Source of the DNA: Wurfbainia villosa
Lineage: Eukaryota; Streptophyta; Magnoliopsida; Zingiberales; Zingiberaceae
Assembly: GCA_025175895.1 (NCBI GenBank)
Contig: CM045991.1
Coordinates: 77,177,174 to 77,241,173 of the forward strand
Direction of reading: 5' to 3'
Length of the DNA: 64,000 nt
In this document: positions 1 to 9,325 of the stretch, piece after piece
How the letters are laid out: every line of letters begins with the position of its first letter
How positions within the stretch are numbered: the first letter of the stretch is position 1
Notes under the pieces: model-generated
Database searches by the model: none
What the model saw: only the letters and a program-made list of their open reading frames with translations
What the model was told of the DNA's origin: nothing
Translations under genes and position numbers: made by a program

Positions 1-1
1 A

Positions 2-367
2 GTGAACCTTGGTATTCGTATGGGGGACGACTCAGTCAAGGAACCCGTCAGCATGCTAACACATGTGCCTGTTGTTGTCGAGAACTTCATGACACATACA
101 TATTTTATTATACTCGATATAGGACCCGACCCCCAAAATCCCATCATCTTGGGAAGGCCCTTTCTGGCAACTGCAGGGGCGTGCATAGATGTAAAGGCAC
201 GCCGGATCTCCTTAGAGGTAGATGGGGAGATCATTATTTTTAACCGATCAGAGTGTAGAGCTCCCTACCTAGATGGCTTTACTTTTAGAAGGATAAAGTC
301 GAGCCCACCGAATGTAGACACCGAGACGGATGAATGGAGGTTCACAGAACCTCCAGAGACAAGTTGA
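2..367 (+). CDS. gag-protease C-terminal part, Ty3/gypsy (5' truncated by window edge)
   Basis: An open frame runs from the window edge to a TGA at 365-367 (121 residues visible). It contains the C-terminal half of a retroviral-type aspartic protease: the segment IILGRPFLATAGACIDV (around residues 48-64) is the conserved second half of plant gypsy proteases, with the ILGRPFL strand near the flap-to-C-terminus region. The catalytic D-[ST]-G would lie upstream of the window. In autonomous elements this fold is followed by reverse transcriptase in the same frame. Here about 45 more residues follow and then a stop, with no RT motif. The frame is intact as far as it can be seen. The lineage (Tat/Athila) is inferred from the neighbours, a G-rich PPT and the ATHILA-like ORF. 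Confidence 0.75.
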   Translation: MNLGIRMGDDSVKEPVSMLTHVPVVVENFMTHTYFIILDIGPDPQNPIILGRPFLATAGACIDVKARRISLEVDGEIIIFNRSECRAPYLDGFTFRRIKSSPPNVDTETDEWRFTEPPETS

Positions 368-839
368 TAATGGAGTGTGGTCGAGCTAAACGACCTTAAA
401 CAAAGTGCTTCTTGGGAGGCAACCCAAGTTTAGTTTTTAGATTTTCTTTTGATTGTATTGCATTCATTTGGTTAATTTGAACTTTGATTTCCATTTCATT
501 TAGCATTAGGACCAAAAAGAACTTGCAAGATAAAAATAAAAATCAATTTCAGCTTACATGGTGAAGCGTGTGAGAAAATTCGTACCATTGTGCACAAGGG
601 GAGAGAAAAAGGGGACACACAGTCTGGCCGTGTGTTTTCCTATGGTCGTGCCTGACCAACCTGAGGTGCACATGGCCTGGCCATGTGTTTTCACATGACC
701 ATGTTGCGCAAGGTTAAAAAAAGCACGCCGTGCATTTTCACCCCAAATGTGCCGTGTGTTTCAATTTTTCTTGCCCTAGTCATGTGGATCCTTCATCCCC
801 ACCACCTAGAAGCTTTTCAAACCTTCAAATAAGCCAAAA
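368..839 (+). other. Spacer between gag-protease and the ATHILA-like frame
   Basis: There is no convincing coding here. Just after the gag-protease stop lies an imperfect inverted repeat, CTTGGGAGGCAACCCAAG (about 412-429), at a position where plant Tat/Athila elements often carry a similar block. From about 605 to 770 there are repeated variants of the palindromic motif CACACGGCCGTGTG (for example CTGGCCGTGTG and CATGGCCTGGCCATGTG). The same motif family recurs inside the LTR at 9560-9660. The spacer could carry a promoter or RNA-structure signal for the downstream frame; that is inference. Confidence 0.5.
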
Positions 840-1952
840 GAAGCAAGGATTAGGAGGACCAAGAAAGTGGTATTTCGATCCGATGCTTCGGAGCAACGAT
901 CAAGGAGAATCGATGCCCCTCAAGCTCCGGAGGAGGGTAATGCTCTTCCAACCCTTCTTTTTCGCAACAATGAACATAGGGATAGATATAACATGCTTTC
1001 TACTCGTAAAATCACTGCAACTAGGTATCTTGATGATGATTTACTAGAGTCCTTAGGGTTGTTGGGAGACATTCAAGCCCTATTTACAAAAATAGGGTGG
1101 GGAGAGATAATGGGGATAAGGCACCCAACCTACTCTAGGATAGTTTTTGAATTTTTACGTTCTTTAGAAGCTGAAGTTTTAATAGGTAGAGAGAGCGAGG
1201 AGGGTAGGATTACCTTTAGGATATTTAACATTGAGCATGAATGAACACTACACCAATGGAACTCATGCTTTGGCTTGCCGAGTGGGGGAGAGAAAAGAAC
1301 TCCTATAGGGTTCAACTCTCGAATCTTTTGATTGATAGAGCACGCTTACAACCCTTCTAGCCAAAGCATCACACCTCCAAACCCCATTTTCCGATACCTC
1401 CCGAATCATGTGCATTATTTTTGGTCGTCGGAGAGTGCATGTAGTAAATGGCGAGCTGCCTATGGGACATGCTACAAGAAATTAGTCGATGTAGAGTCGC
1501 ATTTCATTAGACACTAGTGAAATTGGGCAAGCGGATCGGAAAAGATTAATGTGGGGGGCCTGCTTACCCACATTTGCCATAGGATGGGGTACGACTACAC
1601 TGCACTAGATAGTATAGAGGGGAGTCCTAGGATCGACCTAGGAGTGTGCATGGCAATAAAGATGATTGTAAGAGAGGGACACTCATTATGCGTTGTAAGG
1701 AAAAACTTGACGACCCTTAGGCTCCCCGACCCTTATCGTACCACCATCACCACATGCGCCAACTAGCGCTTAGACCTGATAGTGGAGTCCCCGCCATATG
1801 AGAGACCATCCACATCGGCGCCCATCTCTTCCCCTTTGCATCACTCTCCCTCCAATCCACACATGCATAGGAGCCCACCTAGTCCACGTCAACATGAGCC
1901 TGCACCTACACCGCCACCTTTTTCTACTTTTGAGCAGGATGTAGGTACATCT
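840..1952 (+). pseudogene. ATHILA ORF-1-like gene, 5' portion (interrupted by T1)
   Basis: One reading frame can be followed from about 840 to the T1 insertion. It has in-frame stops at 1242-1244 (TGA), 1515-1517 (TAG) and 1764-1766 (TAG). The product has a basic N-terminus (RIRRTKK) and then the segment TRYLDDDLLESLGLLGD...IGWGEIM...HPTYSRIVFEFLRSLEAE, the hallmark of ATHILA ORF-1-type proteins of unknown function in Athila/Tat gypsy elements. A proline- and histidine-rich stretch (about 1795-1920) follows, before the T1 junction. I see no ATG near the start in this frame, so the true start is unclear. The frame resumes at 7955 after T1 and its TSD. The stops make it a pseudogene even without T1. 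Family assignment is from recognised sequence pattern; function is unknown. Confidence 0.65.
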
Positions 1953-3339
1953 TGTTGGGACGGATCGATTGGCCAGCTAGAGGGGGGTGAATAGCCCTCG
2001 TTCGTTGGATGTCGTAATTTACTCATTCTCGTGTGCTTGTCTACAATTGTCGTTAATATATGCAGCGGAATAACAATAGAAATAACAACAACACAAGCAC
2101 AATCAATACACAAGCATATACGTGGTTCGGAACCGAATGGTTCCTACTCCACGGGTGAGCTCCTCGAGCTCTAGATATGCGCACGACACTAACTAAACTC
2201 CTTCTGGACTACACGTCGGAGGTGGTGAAACCTCTCACAAGTTATTACAACAAGTAATATGAAATACAACAAGAAATACAAAGACAATACAAAAGAAAAC
2301 TTTTACACAATTGCTTTGATCGCTTTCTTGTTGCTTGCTCTTGAAGGTCTGGAATGCAACAGCAATTCCCCTCTAAAGTCACCTCAAAAGCCTTGGCAAA
2401 ATCCTCCAACTCGTGCTCCTTTTATAACCTACATCAAGCTATTTTCGCGCCAATCAATCGACTGATCGTGACCATCGATCGGCCCGTAGTCGTTGTCTCA
2501 CAACGGCGGATCCACGCTTGGTTAAGTTCCAACGGATCACATCGATCGATGGCACCCATCGGTCGATCATCCATCGGCCGAGTCGTGAGCTCGACTCCAT
2601 TCTCGTCTACGATCGATCATCCGATCGCCATCCCATGATCCTCAACGATCGCCTCCCTCGTGAGGCCGATCGAACAGTTGATCGAACGGTCGAACCCATA
2701 TCGACCAGAGCCGTTGATCGAACCTATGCGATCCGATATCGGCTAAAACCTCAAACATAACGATGTTTGAGCCTCGACACTCGATCTTAGCCACTTGGCA
2801 AAGTCCAACTTATCCCACATGGAGTTCCCACCGCTTTCTTCCCTCGGCCTCGCCCCGGATGCGCGCCGCGACGCCAACGCCATCCTTCGCGTCTCATGCC
2901 CTAGAAGTATGCTTCCCTTTGGCCTCACTCCATTCGCTCCCTGTCCGGCGGTCCCTCGGATGCACCAAGCGCACGGCTTCGCAATGCCATCCTTCACCGA
3001 CTCAAGGACCCGAGCCTAGTGAACTTGCCAAGTTCTCAAGACTTCCCAAATGCACCAAGCGCATGGCTTCGCAATGCATTTCGCACCAAGCACCAAGCGC
3101 ACGACTTCGCAATGCTTTGGATTTCCCATGCCAAGCACCAAGCGCACGGCTTCGCAATGCTTTAGACTTTCCCATGCCAAGGCTTCCCCCTTGGACTTCC
3201 ACACCAAGCTCCATGCTTGGATTTTCCATTCCAACCCCATGTTGGACTTTCCCATGTCATGAGTTTTGTCTATCATCAAAATATTATCAAGGTACTACTC
3301 GAGTCAAACTCGAGTCAACCTGGGCCAATTGCACCAACA
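1953..3339 (-). repeat. T1 3' LTR (left copy on + strand)
   Basis: This 1387-bp LTR is paired with 6535-7949. On the + strand it starts TGTTGGGACGGATCG and ends TTGCACCAACA. It contains a TATA-like TATAAAAGGAG on the - strand (about 2419-2430). It also has a cluster of GATCGATC-type palindromes (about 2440-2730), four copies of a 25-bp repeat with the core CACCAAGCGCACGGCTTCGC (about 2960-3165), and near the terminus the inverted pair CTCGAGT-CAA-ACTCGAG (about 3298-3316). Translated ORFs here are repeat-driven and not genes. The two T1 LTRs differ by many substitutions and indels. Confidence 0.9.
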
Positions 3340-3353
3340 ATCTCCCCCTTTTT
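3340..3353 (-). promoter_or_regulatory. T1 polypurine tract
   Basis: On the - strand the sequence AAAAAGGGGGAGAT abuts the 3' LTR. This is the expected plus-strand priming site. T2 (51993-52006) and W (59115-59127) have the same or nearly the same tract. Confidence 0.85.
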
Positions 3354-4041
3354 GATGATTGACAAAACTACCATCTCAAGTCTACCAATTCTCCCATATT
3401 GGCAATTCTCATATCCCAATGAGAATTCCAACGAACCCTAATTGGTAACTTGGTAACTTCTCCCTCTTTTTGACATTACATCAAAAAGGTCCTCTCCAAG
3501 GGTGTGAATGTCTCATATCCCAATGAGATCTTACAATCTCTCTCTTGGAGGAACACATGCCTACCATCTTTCTAGTGATCCCATTTCACTTAAAGAGAGA
3601 CAACCCAATTTTCCTCCCATGAGGAAATACACATCCATCTTCCCAAGATGGATACCTCCCCCTAGAGGCTTGCTCCCCCTTGACCATTGCACCAACAATG
3701 TCCTTCGAGAGTCCCTAAGCCAATAATAACATTAACTAAATCAAAATTAAGGCAAAGTTCAACAATGAACTCTCATCTACCTTAAATTTGATACTCACCC
3801 TTAACCCAACTCCTAATCCATATCCAATGGATTTCCACCCTCTCTAATGCTCTCCCAAGCATATCCTAGGGTTAGGAGTGGTTAGGGGACCAAAACATGG
3901 CTAAACATGGGCCTAACTATCAAGTTTACCGAAATCAGCTGTGCATGACTCGATCGATCCGATCGAACCATCGATCATTGCCATACCGATCGATAATCTT
4001 ACATTTGCGATTTTGAATTTGAAAATGGATTTTCGAAATCC

Positions 4042-4097
4042 ATAAGTAAATATACGTAATTTTAAAAATCTTGAAAATGCATACGTATAATACTTAT
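4042..4097 (-). other. T1 stem-loop 1 in 3' noncoding region
   Basis: On the + strand the arms ATAAGTAAATATACGTA (4042-4058) and ATACGTATAATACTTAT (4081-4097) are near-perfect inverted complements around a 22-nt A/T-rich loop. T2 has the counterpart at 52785-52839 with arms that differ in sequence but still pair. Confidence 0.6.
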
Positions 4098-4221
4098 CCT
4101 AAACACTATGGGTGAAAAATATTGAAAATTTATTTTACCCATTAAATTAGGAGATTGATACAAAGTTCAAAATTTAAGAAAAGCTTCAATAAAGAGCCAT
4201 CTTTGTATCATCCCATTCAAT

Positions 4222-4251
4222 GGTGATAGCTATCAAAAGATAGGCTTCACC
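4222..4251 (-). other. T1 stem-loop 2 in 3' noncoding region
   Basis: GGTGA pairs with TCACC, AGC with GCT and TATC with GATA, closing an AAAA loop, with single-base bulges. The block and its flanks (to AAGGTTTT) are nearly identical in T2 at 52966-52995. Confidence 0.6.
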
Positions 4252-4901
4252 AAGGTTTTTCAAAATGTTTTTCAAACCTTTATTTTCTTTTTCCTAAACA
4301 TCTCACCAATATCTAGATGTGTAAAACACATACAAGTCAAATTTTTGTGAGATGTGGGTTTTGTTTTGTTTATGTTTTCATGCATATTTCTAGGCAACAT
4401 TATTTGATTCCTTTCAAATTATGCCATAGTCCTTAACTCCATTTTAATTCATGCATGATATGATTATGGCATAAACATGATTTAGATAAAAACATATGCC
4501 AATATCATGATGTCATGGCATGTGAATGAGACTTAAGCATACATGACATCTAAACATAAATCTAAACATGATCATGACATTTTTATAGATGAAAATGAAA
4601 ATGATGTCATGACATGGAAAGGCAAATAAAGCATGGCAAGAAAAAAATATACTAAGGTATAAAATACCTAAGTGTTAAAATCAATTTGCCATTTCTAGAG
4701 ATTAAATTCATTTTGCCTTAATGCCATTATTTCCTTAGTGTGTCAAAAACCCAAAATAGCACACCACGACCTCTATGACCTAATTGTGCCAATTTAAATC
4801 ATTTTTAAACTTCTCAAACCATATTGGCACACCCTAATGTGTCAACTCACAATGGCTAGGTTAACCACCCATCCACTTAGGGTTGACACACCCTAACCCA
4901 T

Positions 4902-6479
4902 TTAGTGTGAATCGATCACGCTTTTAGAAACCCAATATCTATTGGAGATCCTTGGGTTAACAAGGTATTCTCTAGGGATAACTTCCCTAGATACCTTCCT
5001 AATGACCCTTTTAGGCTTTGAAGCCATAGTCTTTTGGGTCTTTCCTAGGTCAACTCTAGAGGTGACTCCTCCATTGACCTTCTTAGTGGCTACATTTGAT
5101 TTCTTTGAGGTGTCAACCACTAAACACATACCATGGCTAGACTTAGGGATGACTTCCCTATTAGCCTTGGTTTTCTTAGACCTAGATGTGGTTCCATAAT
5201 TAAATGGAACATTATGGTAGGACATAGGTTTGTGACCCAAACCCTTCTTGCCCTTAGATGTTTCTTATTTCCTAGGTCTTGACTTTTGTACATTAGACCC
5301 CTTAACCGAGTTTGATATTATTGCTAGGGTCTTCTCCAATTTTTCTAGCCTTAACCTCAAGGCTTGGTTCTCTAGCTCTAATTTCCTCAATTTTGAATTT
5401 TCATTAGATTTTTGAGGAATGTTCTTCTTCTTAGGCATGTGCCTAGATTTCTTGGGATTAACACCCAGATTTTCTTCAACTCTCCTAATGGACTCTTTTG
5501 GTAAAATAGGTCTAGTGTTTTGAGTCCTAGGTTTGTCCTTAGAGAAACTAACATGCTTGGCACCTAAGCAATAAACCTTATTATTTCTCTTAGCATGCTT
5601 TTCATTGATAATAGCAAGAGAGCTAAAATAATTCTTAGCATGCTTTTTGACTTTAGAAATTAAAGGTGCATTAACTAAATGTACCTTAGGGTTAGCTTTA
5701 GGAGCTCCCCCTACATGAGTTGCACCTTCTTGCCCTTTCTTCCTCCCCCTAGGGCATTGGCGTCGGTAGTGTCCCTTTTGATTGCATTTGAAGCACACAA
5801 TATGCTCTTTGCTATTGATTTTTGGAACACCGGCATCCTTTGACTTTGGGTTGACTTTCGGTCTTGATGCCTTTTCCTTAGCCAATTTAGGGCATTTGCT
5901 CTTATAATGCCCTTTCTCCCTACACTCAAAGCATATTATGTGATTTTTATTTAAAATAATAACACTTGAGTTACCTAGGGAGGTGGTGGAGGCCTCTTCA
6001 TGATCTTCACTTCTCCCGGATGTGGATGCTTCTTGTTCTTGCTCCGGGATGGAAGATTGCCTTTCCTCCCCCTCAATGCTAGAGGTGGAGGTCTCCACCA
6101 AATCATCAACATCTTCAAATGTTGTGGGTGCTTCTTCGGCATTCTCCTCTTCTTGTGCCGATTGAGAATTTTCTTGGAATTTCATTACCTTATTCCATAA
6201 TTCCCTTGCATCCCTATAGTCACCCAATCTAGACCAAATAGTGTTAGGTAACAAATCAGTTTTAACCTTGTTTACGTTGAGTTTTGTCTTGTAGTATTTG
6301 ATTTGGTCTTGGGTACTTTTTGACTTCTCTTTGGGCTTGTTGTGTTTGTCCCTAGGCATCTCAAAACCATTTTCTATAATAATCATATAATCAAAATAGG
6401 TTTCGAGATATACCTCCATCCGTTTTCTCCACCAAGCAAAATCTCCATCGAATTTCGGTGGATGGATGAAGCCGGCCAT
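4902..6479 (-). pseudogene. gag: T1 gag (two CCHC zinc knuckles; in-frame stop)
   Basis: The first plausible ATG is at 6479-6477, 40 nt downstream of the PBS. The frame is open to a stop at 5267-5265 (404 residues) and continues in phase to 4902 (a further 112 or so residues), so the stop probably truncates a longer gag. The N-terminal part (PPKFDGDFAWWRKRMEVYL) matches the copia gag fold. DARELWNKVMKFQENSQSAQ is the conserved capsid-like helix, followed by an acidic, serine-rich linker. Two zinc knuckles follow: CFECREKGHYKSKC and CFKCNQKGHYRRQC, both CX2CX4HX4C. A leucine/glutamate-rich coiled coil (LENQALRLRLEKLEK) ends the open part. T2 gag reads through at the equivalent stop position. 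No protease or other pol domain follows. The protein would form particles and bind RNA; enzymes would have to come from another element. Confidence 0.85.
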
Positions 6480-6521
6480 TTGTAGTGCTCTCGCGGCGGT
6501 TAGTCCTTGAAGAGCGACCTC

Positions 6522-6532
6522 GCTCGATACCA
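6522..6532 (-). promoter_or_regulatory. T1 primer-binding site
   Basis: On the - strand TGGTATCGAGC lies 2 nt inside the 5' LTR. It matches the initiator tRNA-Met-type PBS TGGTATCAGAGC with one base deleted. Confidence 0.8.
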
Positions 6533-6534
6533 CT

Positions 6535-7949
6535 TGTTAGGATCGATTGGCCGGCTAGAGGGGGTGAATAGCCCTCGCTCGCTGGATGTCGTAATTGCTC
6601 ATTTTCTTGTGCTTGTCTACAATTGTCGTTATAGCAGCTGAATAACAATAATGAAACTAACAACACAATACAATCACATAACACAAGATATACGTGGTTC
6701 GAACCGAATGGTTCCTACTCCAGGTGAGCTCCTCGAGCTCTAGTTATGCGCACACACTAACTAAACTCCTTCTCGACACACGCGAGGTGGAGAAACCTCT
6801 CACAAGTATTACAAATGAAATACAACAAGAAATACAAAGACAAATACAAAACACAAGAAAACTTTCACCGATTGCTTTGATCGCTTTGCTTGTTGCTTGC
6901 TTTGATGGCTCTTGAAGGTCCGGAATGCAGCAGCAATTCCTCCAATAGCTTCACAAAACCTTGGCAAATCCTCCAACTCGAGCTCCATTTATAACTGCAT
7001 CAAGTTTCGAGCTAGCCATCGCCGACGATCGACCATCACGATCGTCCCGTAGTCGCTTGTCTCACAACGGCCGTGATCCACGCTGGTTAAGTTCCAACGG
7101 ATCACACATCACCGATCGATGGCACCCATCACCGATCGATCATCCATCACCGAGTGCTCGGCAGCTCGACTCCATTCTATGTGCTCGCGCGGTCATCCCG
7201 ACCGCCATCCTCAGCCGATCGATCATCCCAACAATGATCGCTCCCAAGCACGATCCCTAGATTGGTTCAACACCGGTCGAACCCATAGTCGACTTGGAGC
7301 ACGGCCGACGCACCTATGCCCGATCGATGTCGGTAAAACCTCAAACATAACGATGTTTGAGCCTCCGACACTCGTAGCCACTGGCCAAGTCCACGTTATC
7401 CCACATGGAGTTCCCCACCGAAGCTTTCTTCCCTCGGCCTACGTCCCTCGGATGCGCCAAGCGCACGACTTCGCAATGCCATCCTTCGCGTCTCATGCCC
7501 TAGAAGTATGCTTCCCTTTGGCCTCACTCCATTTGCTCCCTGTCCGGCGGTCCCTCGGATGCACCAAGCGCACGGCTTCGCAATGTCATCCTTCACCGAC
7601 TCAAGGACCCGAGCCTAGTGAACTTGCCAAGTTCTCAAGACTTCCCAAATGCACCAAGCGCATGGCTTCGCAATGCATTTCTCACCAAGCACCAAGCGCA
7701 CGACTTCGCAATGCTTTGGATTTCCCATGCCAAGCACCAAGCGCACGGCTTCGCAATGCTTTAGACATTCCCATGCCAAGGCTTCCCCCTTGGACTTCCA
7801 CACCAAGCTCCATGCTTGGATTTTCCATGCCAACCCCATGTTGGACTTTACCATGACAATCCCATGTCATGAGTTTGGTCTATCATCAAAATATCATCAA
7901 GGTACTGCTCGAGTCAAACTCGAGTCAACCTGGGCCGATTGCACCAACA
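6535..7949 (-). repeat. T1 5' LTR (right copy on + strand)
   Basis: This 1415-bp LTR is paired with 1953-3339. On the + strand it starts TGTTAGGATCGATTGG and ends TTGCACCAACA. It carries five copies of the CACCAAGCGCACGGCTTCGC-type repeat (about 7446-7765) and a cluster of GATCGATC palindromes (about 7015-7350). Open frames in it are produced by the repeats. Confidence 0.9.
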
Positions 7950-7954
7950 CATCT

Positions 7955-8359
7955 GCCTACGATTTTTTGGAGTTCCGATCGCACCTCGACGACATATATA
8001 CCGAGCAGCAGACACAGAGGCAACGATGGAAAGAGCAGAGCGCCTACACACAAGCAAAGTTTCAGGGCTTCCGAGAGCACTTCCAGTGCGCCAAGGAGTT
8101 CTACGACGAGGCCCGCATCTACTTCTAGGAGGAGGCTACCTGTTGCCAGGTGGAGGCCGCCTACCACTAGGAGATGCGGCAGCATATGCGAGCCCAACAG
8201 GCATAGTGGGCTAGGGAGGAGGAGCACCGAGCATCCGCTGCATCGACCAGCTCTTAGATCGATCACATGTACATGTGGCATCAGCGGCTCAGCAGTAGAT
8301 TCTCCCAAGATCCCAAGATGCTGAGGCTACCAGACTTTCCACCTCGTCCACCATACTAG
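7955..8359 (+). pseudogene. ATHILA ORF-1-like gene, 3' portion
   Basis: The frame broken at 1952 resumes after T1 and its duplicated CATCT. It encodes a glutamine- and charge-rich, helical stretch (DFLEFRSHLDDIYTEQQTQR...). It runs through TAG codons, several at positions that look like former CAG (from 8127 onward), to a TAG at 8357-8359 after LPDFPPRPPY. The C-terminal part of ATHILA-type ORFs is commonly of this low-complexity, helical kind. There is no other homology that I recognise. Joining this part to 840-1952 is supported by the exact TSD. Confidence 0.6.
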
Positions 8360-9325
8360 AGGTATGCTTCACTTAAGTCTGGGGGGGCCTAAGTTTTGTT
8401 TTTTTTTCTAGCAGTGATTTCTTTCCTAATGTTTTCATTTTAGTTAGCATTCATTTATTCATGCATAGTGAGTTTAGTTTCTTCCAGCACTTAGTCATGG
8501 CTATCTTTAAGCTGCCTCAGTAGTATTTTTAAACTTGCTTTCATGAGATGTTCTCATAGGTAGCTTAACTTTATTTATCTCATGGTATTTTATTTCATTT
8601 TCTCTAATGAATATTCTATACTTACACTGGTTAGCTTTTATTTTTACACCTTCACATGTCGAACATTCTAAAAGAGAGAATCTAATACATACCTAGTTAT
8701 GATTCATCTTAGTAGTCTAGTACTTTGGAATCCACAGGTGACCCTAAATTTAGTATTTTAGTTACTGGAGATGCTCTGATTGTGTAAGGCCATTCAAAAA
8801 AATCAAAATCCCAGTGAGCCAAGAAATAAAAGAGAGAAAAGAAAAGAAAAAGAAAGAGAGAGAAAAAAGAAATGAAAAAGAAAAGAAAGAAGAAAAAGGG
8901 ATTATGAGGGATACAAAAATAGTTGTCGTGGGTAAAAATGGTTAGGTGTCCCTTTGAGACCGAGTCAGGTTACTAACGAAACACCTACCAATTTCTCTCA
9001 ATATCGAGCACGCCTTTGAGACTTTGTGCTAGATTTAGGGAACAACCCTCGCTTTGGGCAAGTAAGTGCCTAAGAACCAGAGACCTTAGGAAAGCTATAG
9101 GATGACGACTTAACTCACCATGGAATGAGTATCCCCTAAGAAGATTCGCTTAACACGAGCACAAGGAGCTAACTTAGTGAATTTCCAGAATATATCTATT
9201 TTTCTTTGAATGCAAATACCACTTGATAAATCTAGTTAACATGCTAAGTATAGAACAACACCTTTTGAAATTTCATGGCACTGAGGTTTGCTTAAGGACA
9301 AACAAAGACTTAAGTCTGGGGGAAT
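8360..9325 (+). other. Element A 3' noncoding region with duplicated PPT motif
   Basis: Noncoding. It is bracketed by two copies of CTTAAGTCTGGGGG: one just after the ATHILA-like frame (8372-8387) and one directly before the LTR (9309-9322). The second is the expected PPT. An almost pure A/G run lies at about 8826-8900. No further feature seen. Confidence 0.65.

Larger units (their letters stand above)
3354..4901 (-). other. T1 3' noncoding region between gag and PPT
   Basis: About 1.5 kb holds no coherent pol coding in any frame. It contains further PPT-like tracts on the - strand (at about 3460-3475, 3655-3665 and 3670-3680). An LTR-end look-alike TTGCACCAACAATGTCC lies at about 3684-3700. 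A GATCGATC palindrome cluster lies at about 3948-4000, and two stem-loops at 4042-4097 and 4222-4251. The rest is AT-rich. The order of these blocks is repeated in T2 (52007-53919), so the region is a conserved module and not random filler. Confidence 0.7.
1953..7949 (-). mobile_element. Element T1: gag-only (TR-GAG type) LTR retrotransposon, SIRE-related
   Basis: This 5997-bp insertion in the ATHILA-like frame of A is flanked by the TSD CATCT (1948-1952 and 7950-7954). On the - strand the LTRs run from TGTTGGTGCAATCGG to CCTAACA (or CCCAACA). Element order on the - strand is 5' LTR (6535-7949), PBS (6522-6532), gag (6479-4902), 1.5 kb of noncoding DNA, PPT (3353-3340) and 3' LTR (1953-3339). 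The internal region is only about 3.2 kb and shows no integrase, reverse transcriptase or RNase H motif in any frame. That is the architecture described as TR-GAG, a non-autonomous element that keeps gag. Its LTR and PPT resemble those of T2 and the SIRE-type elements W and R. Confidence 0.9.

Noticed and set aside
2259..3441. Several open frames on both strands of the T1 LTRs (repetitive products such as KRTASQC repeats)
   Set aside because: They are produced by the U3 tandem repeats, occur in several frames on both strands and have no domain or start context. They are LTR shadows.
7925..8308. Leu/His-rich - strand frame over the ATHILA-like gene
   Set aside because: It is the complement of the Gln/Arg-rich helical coding region of element A.
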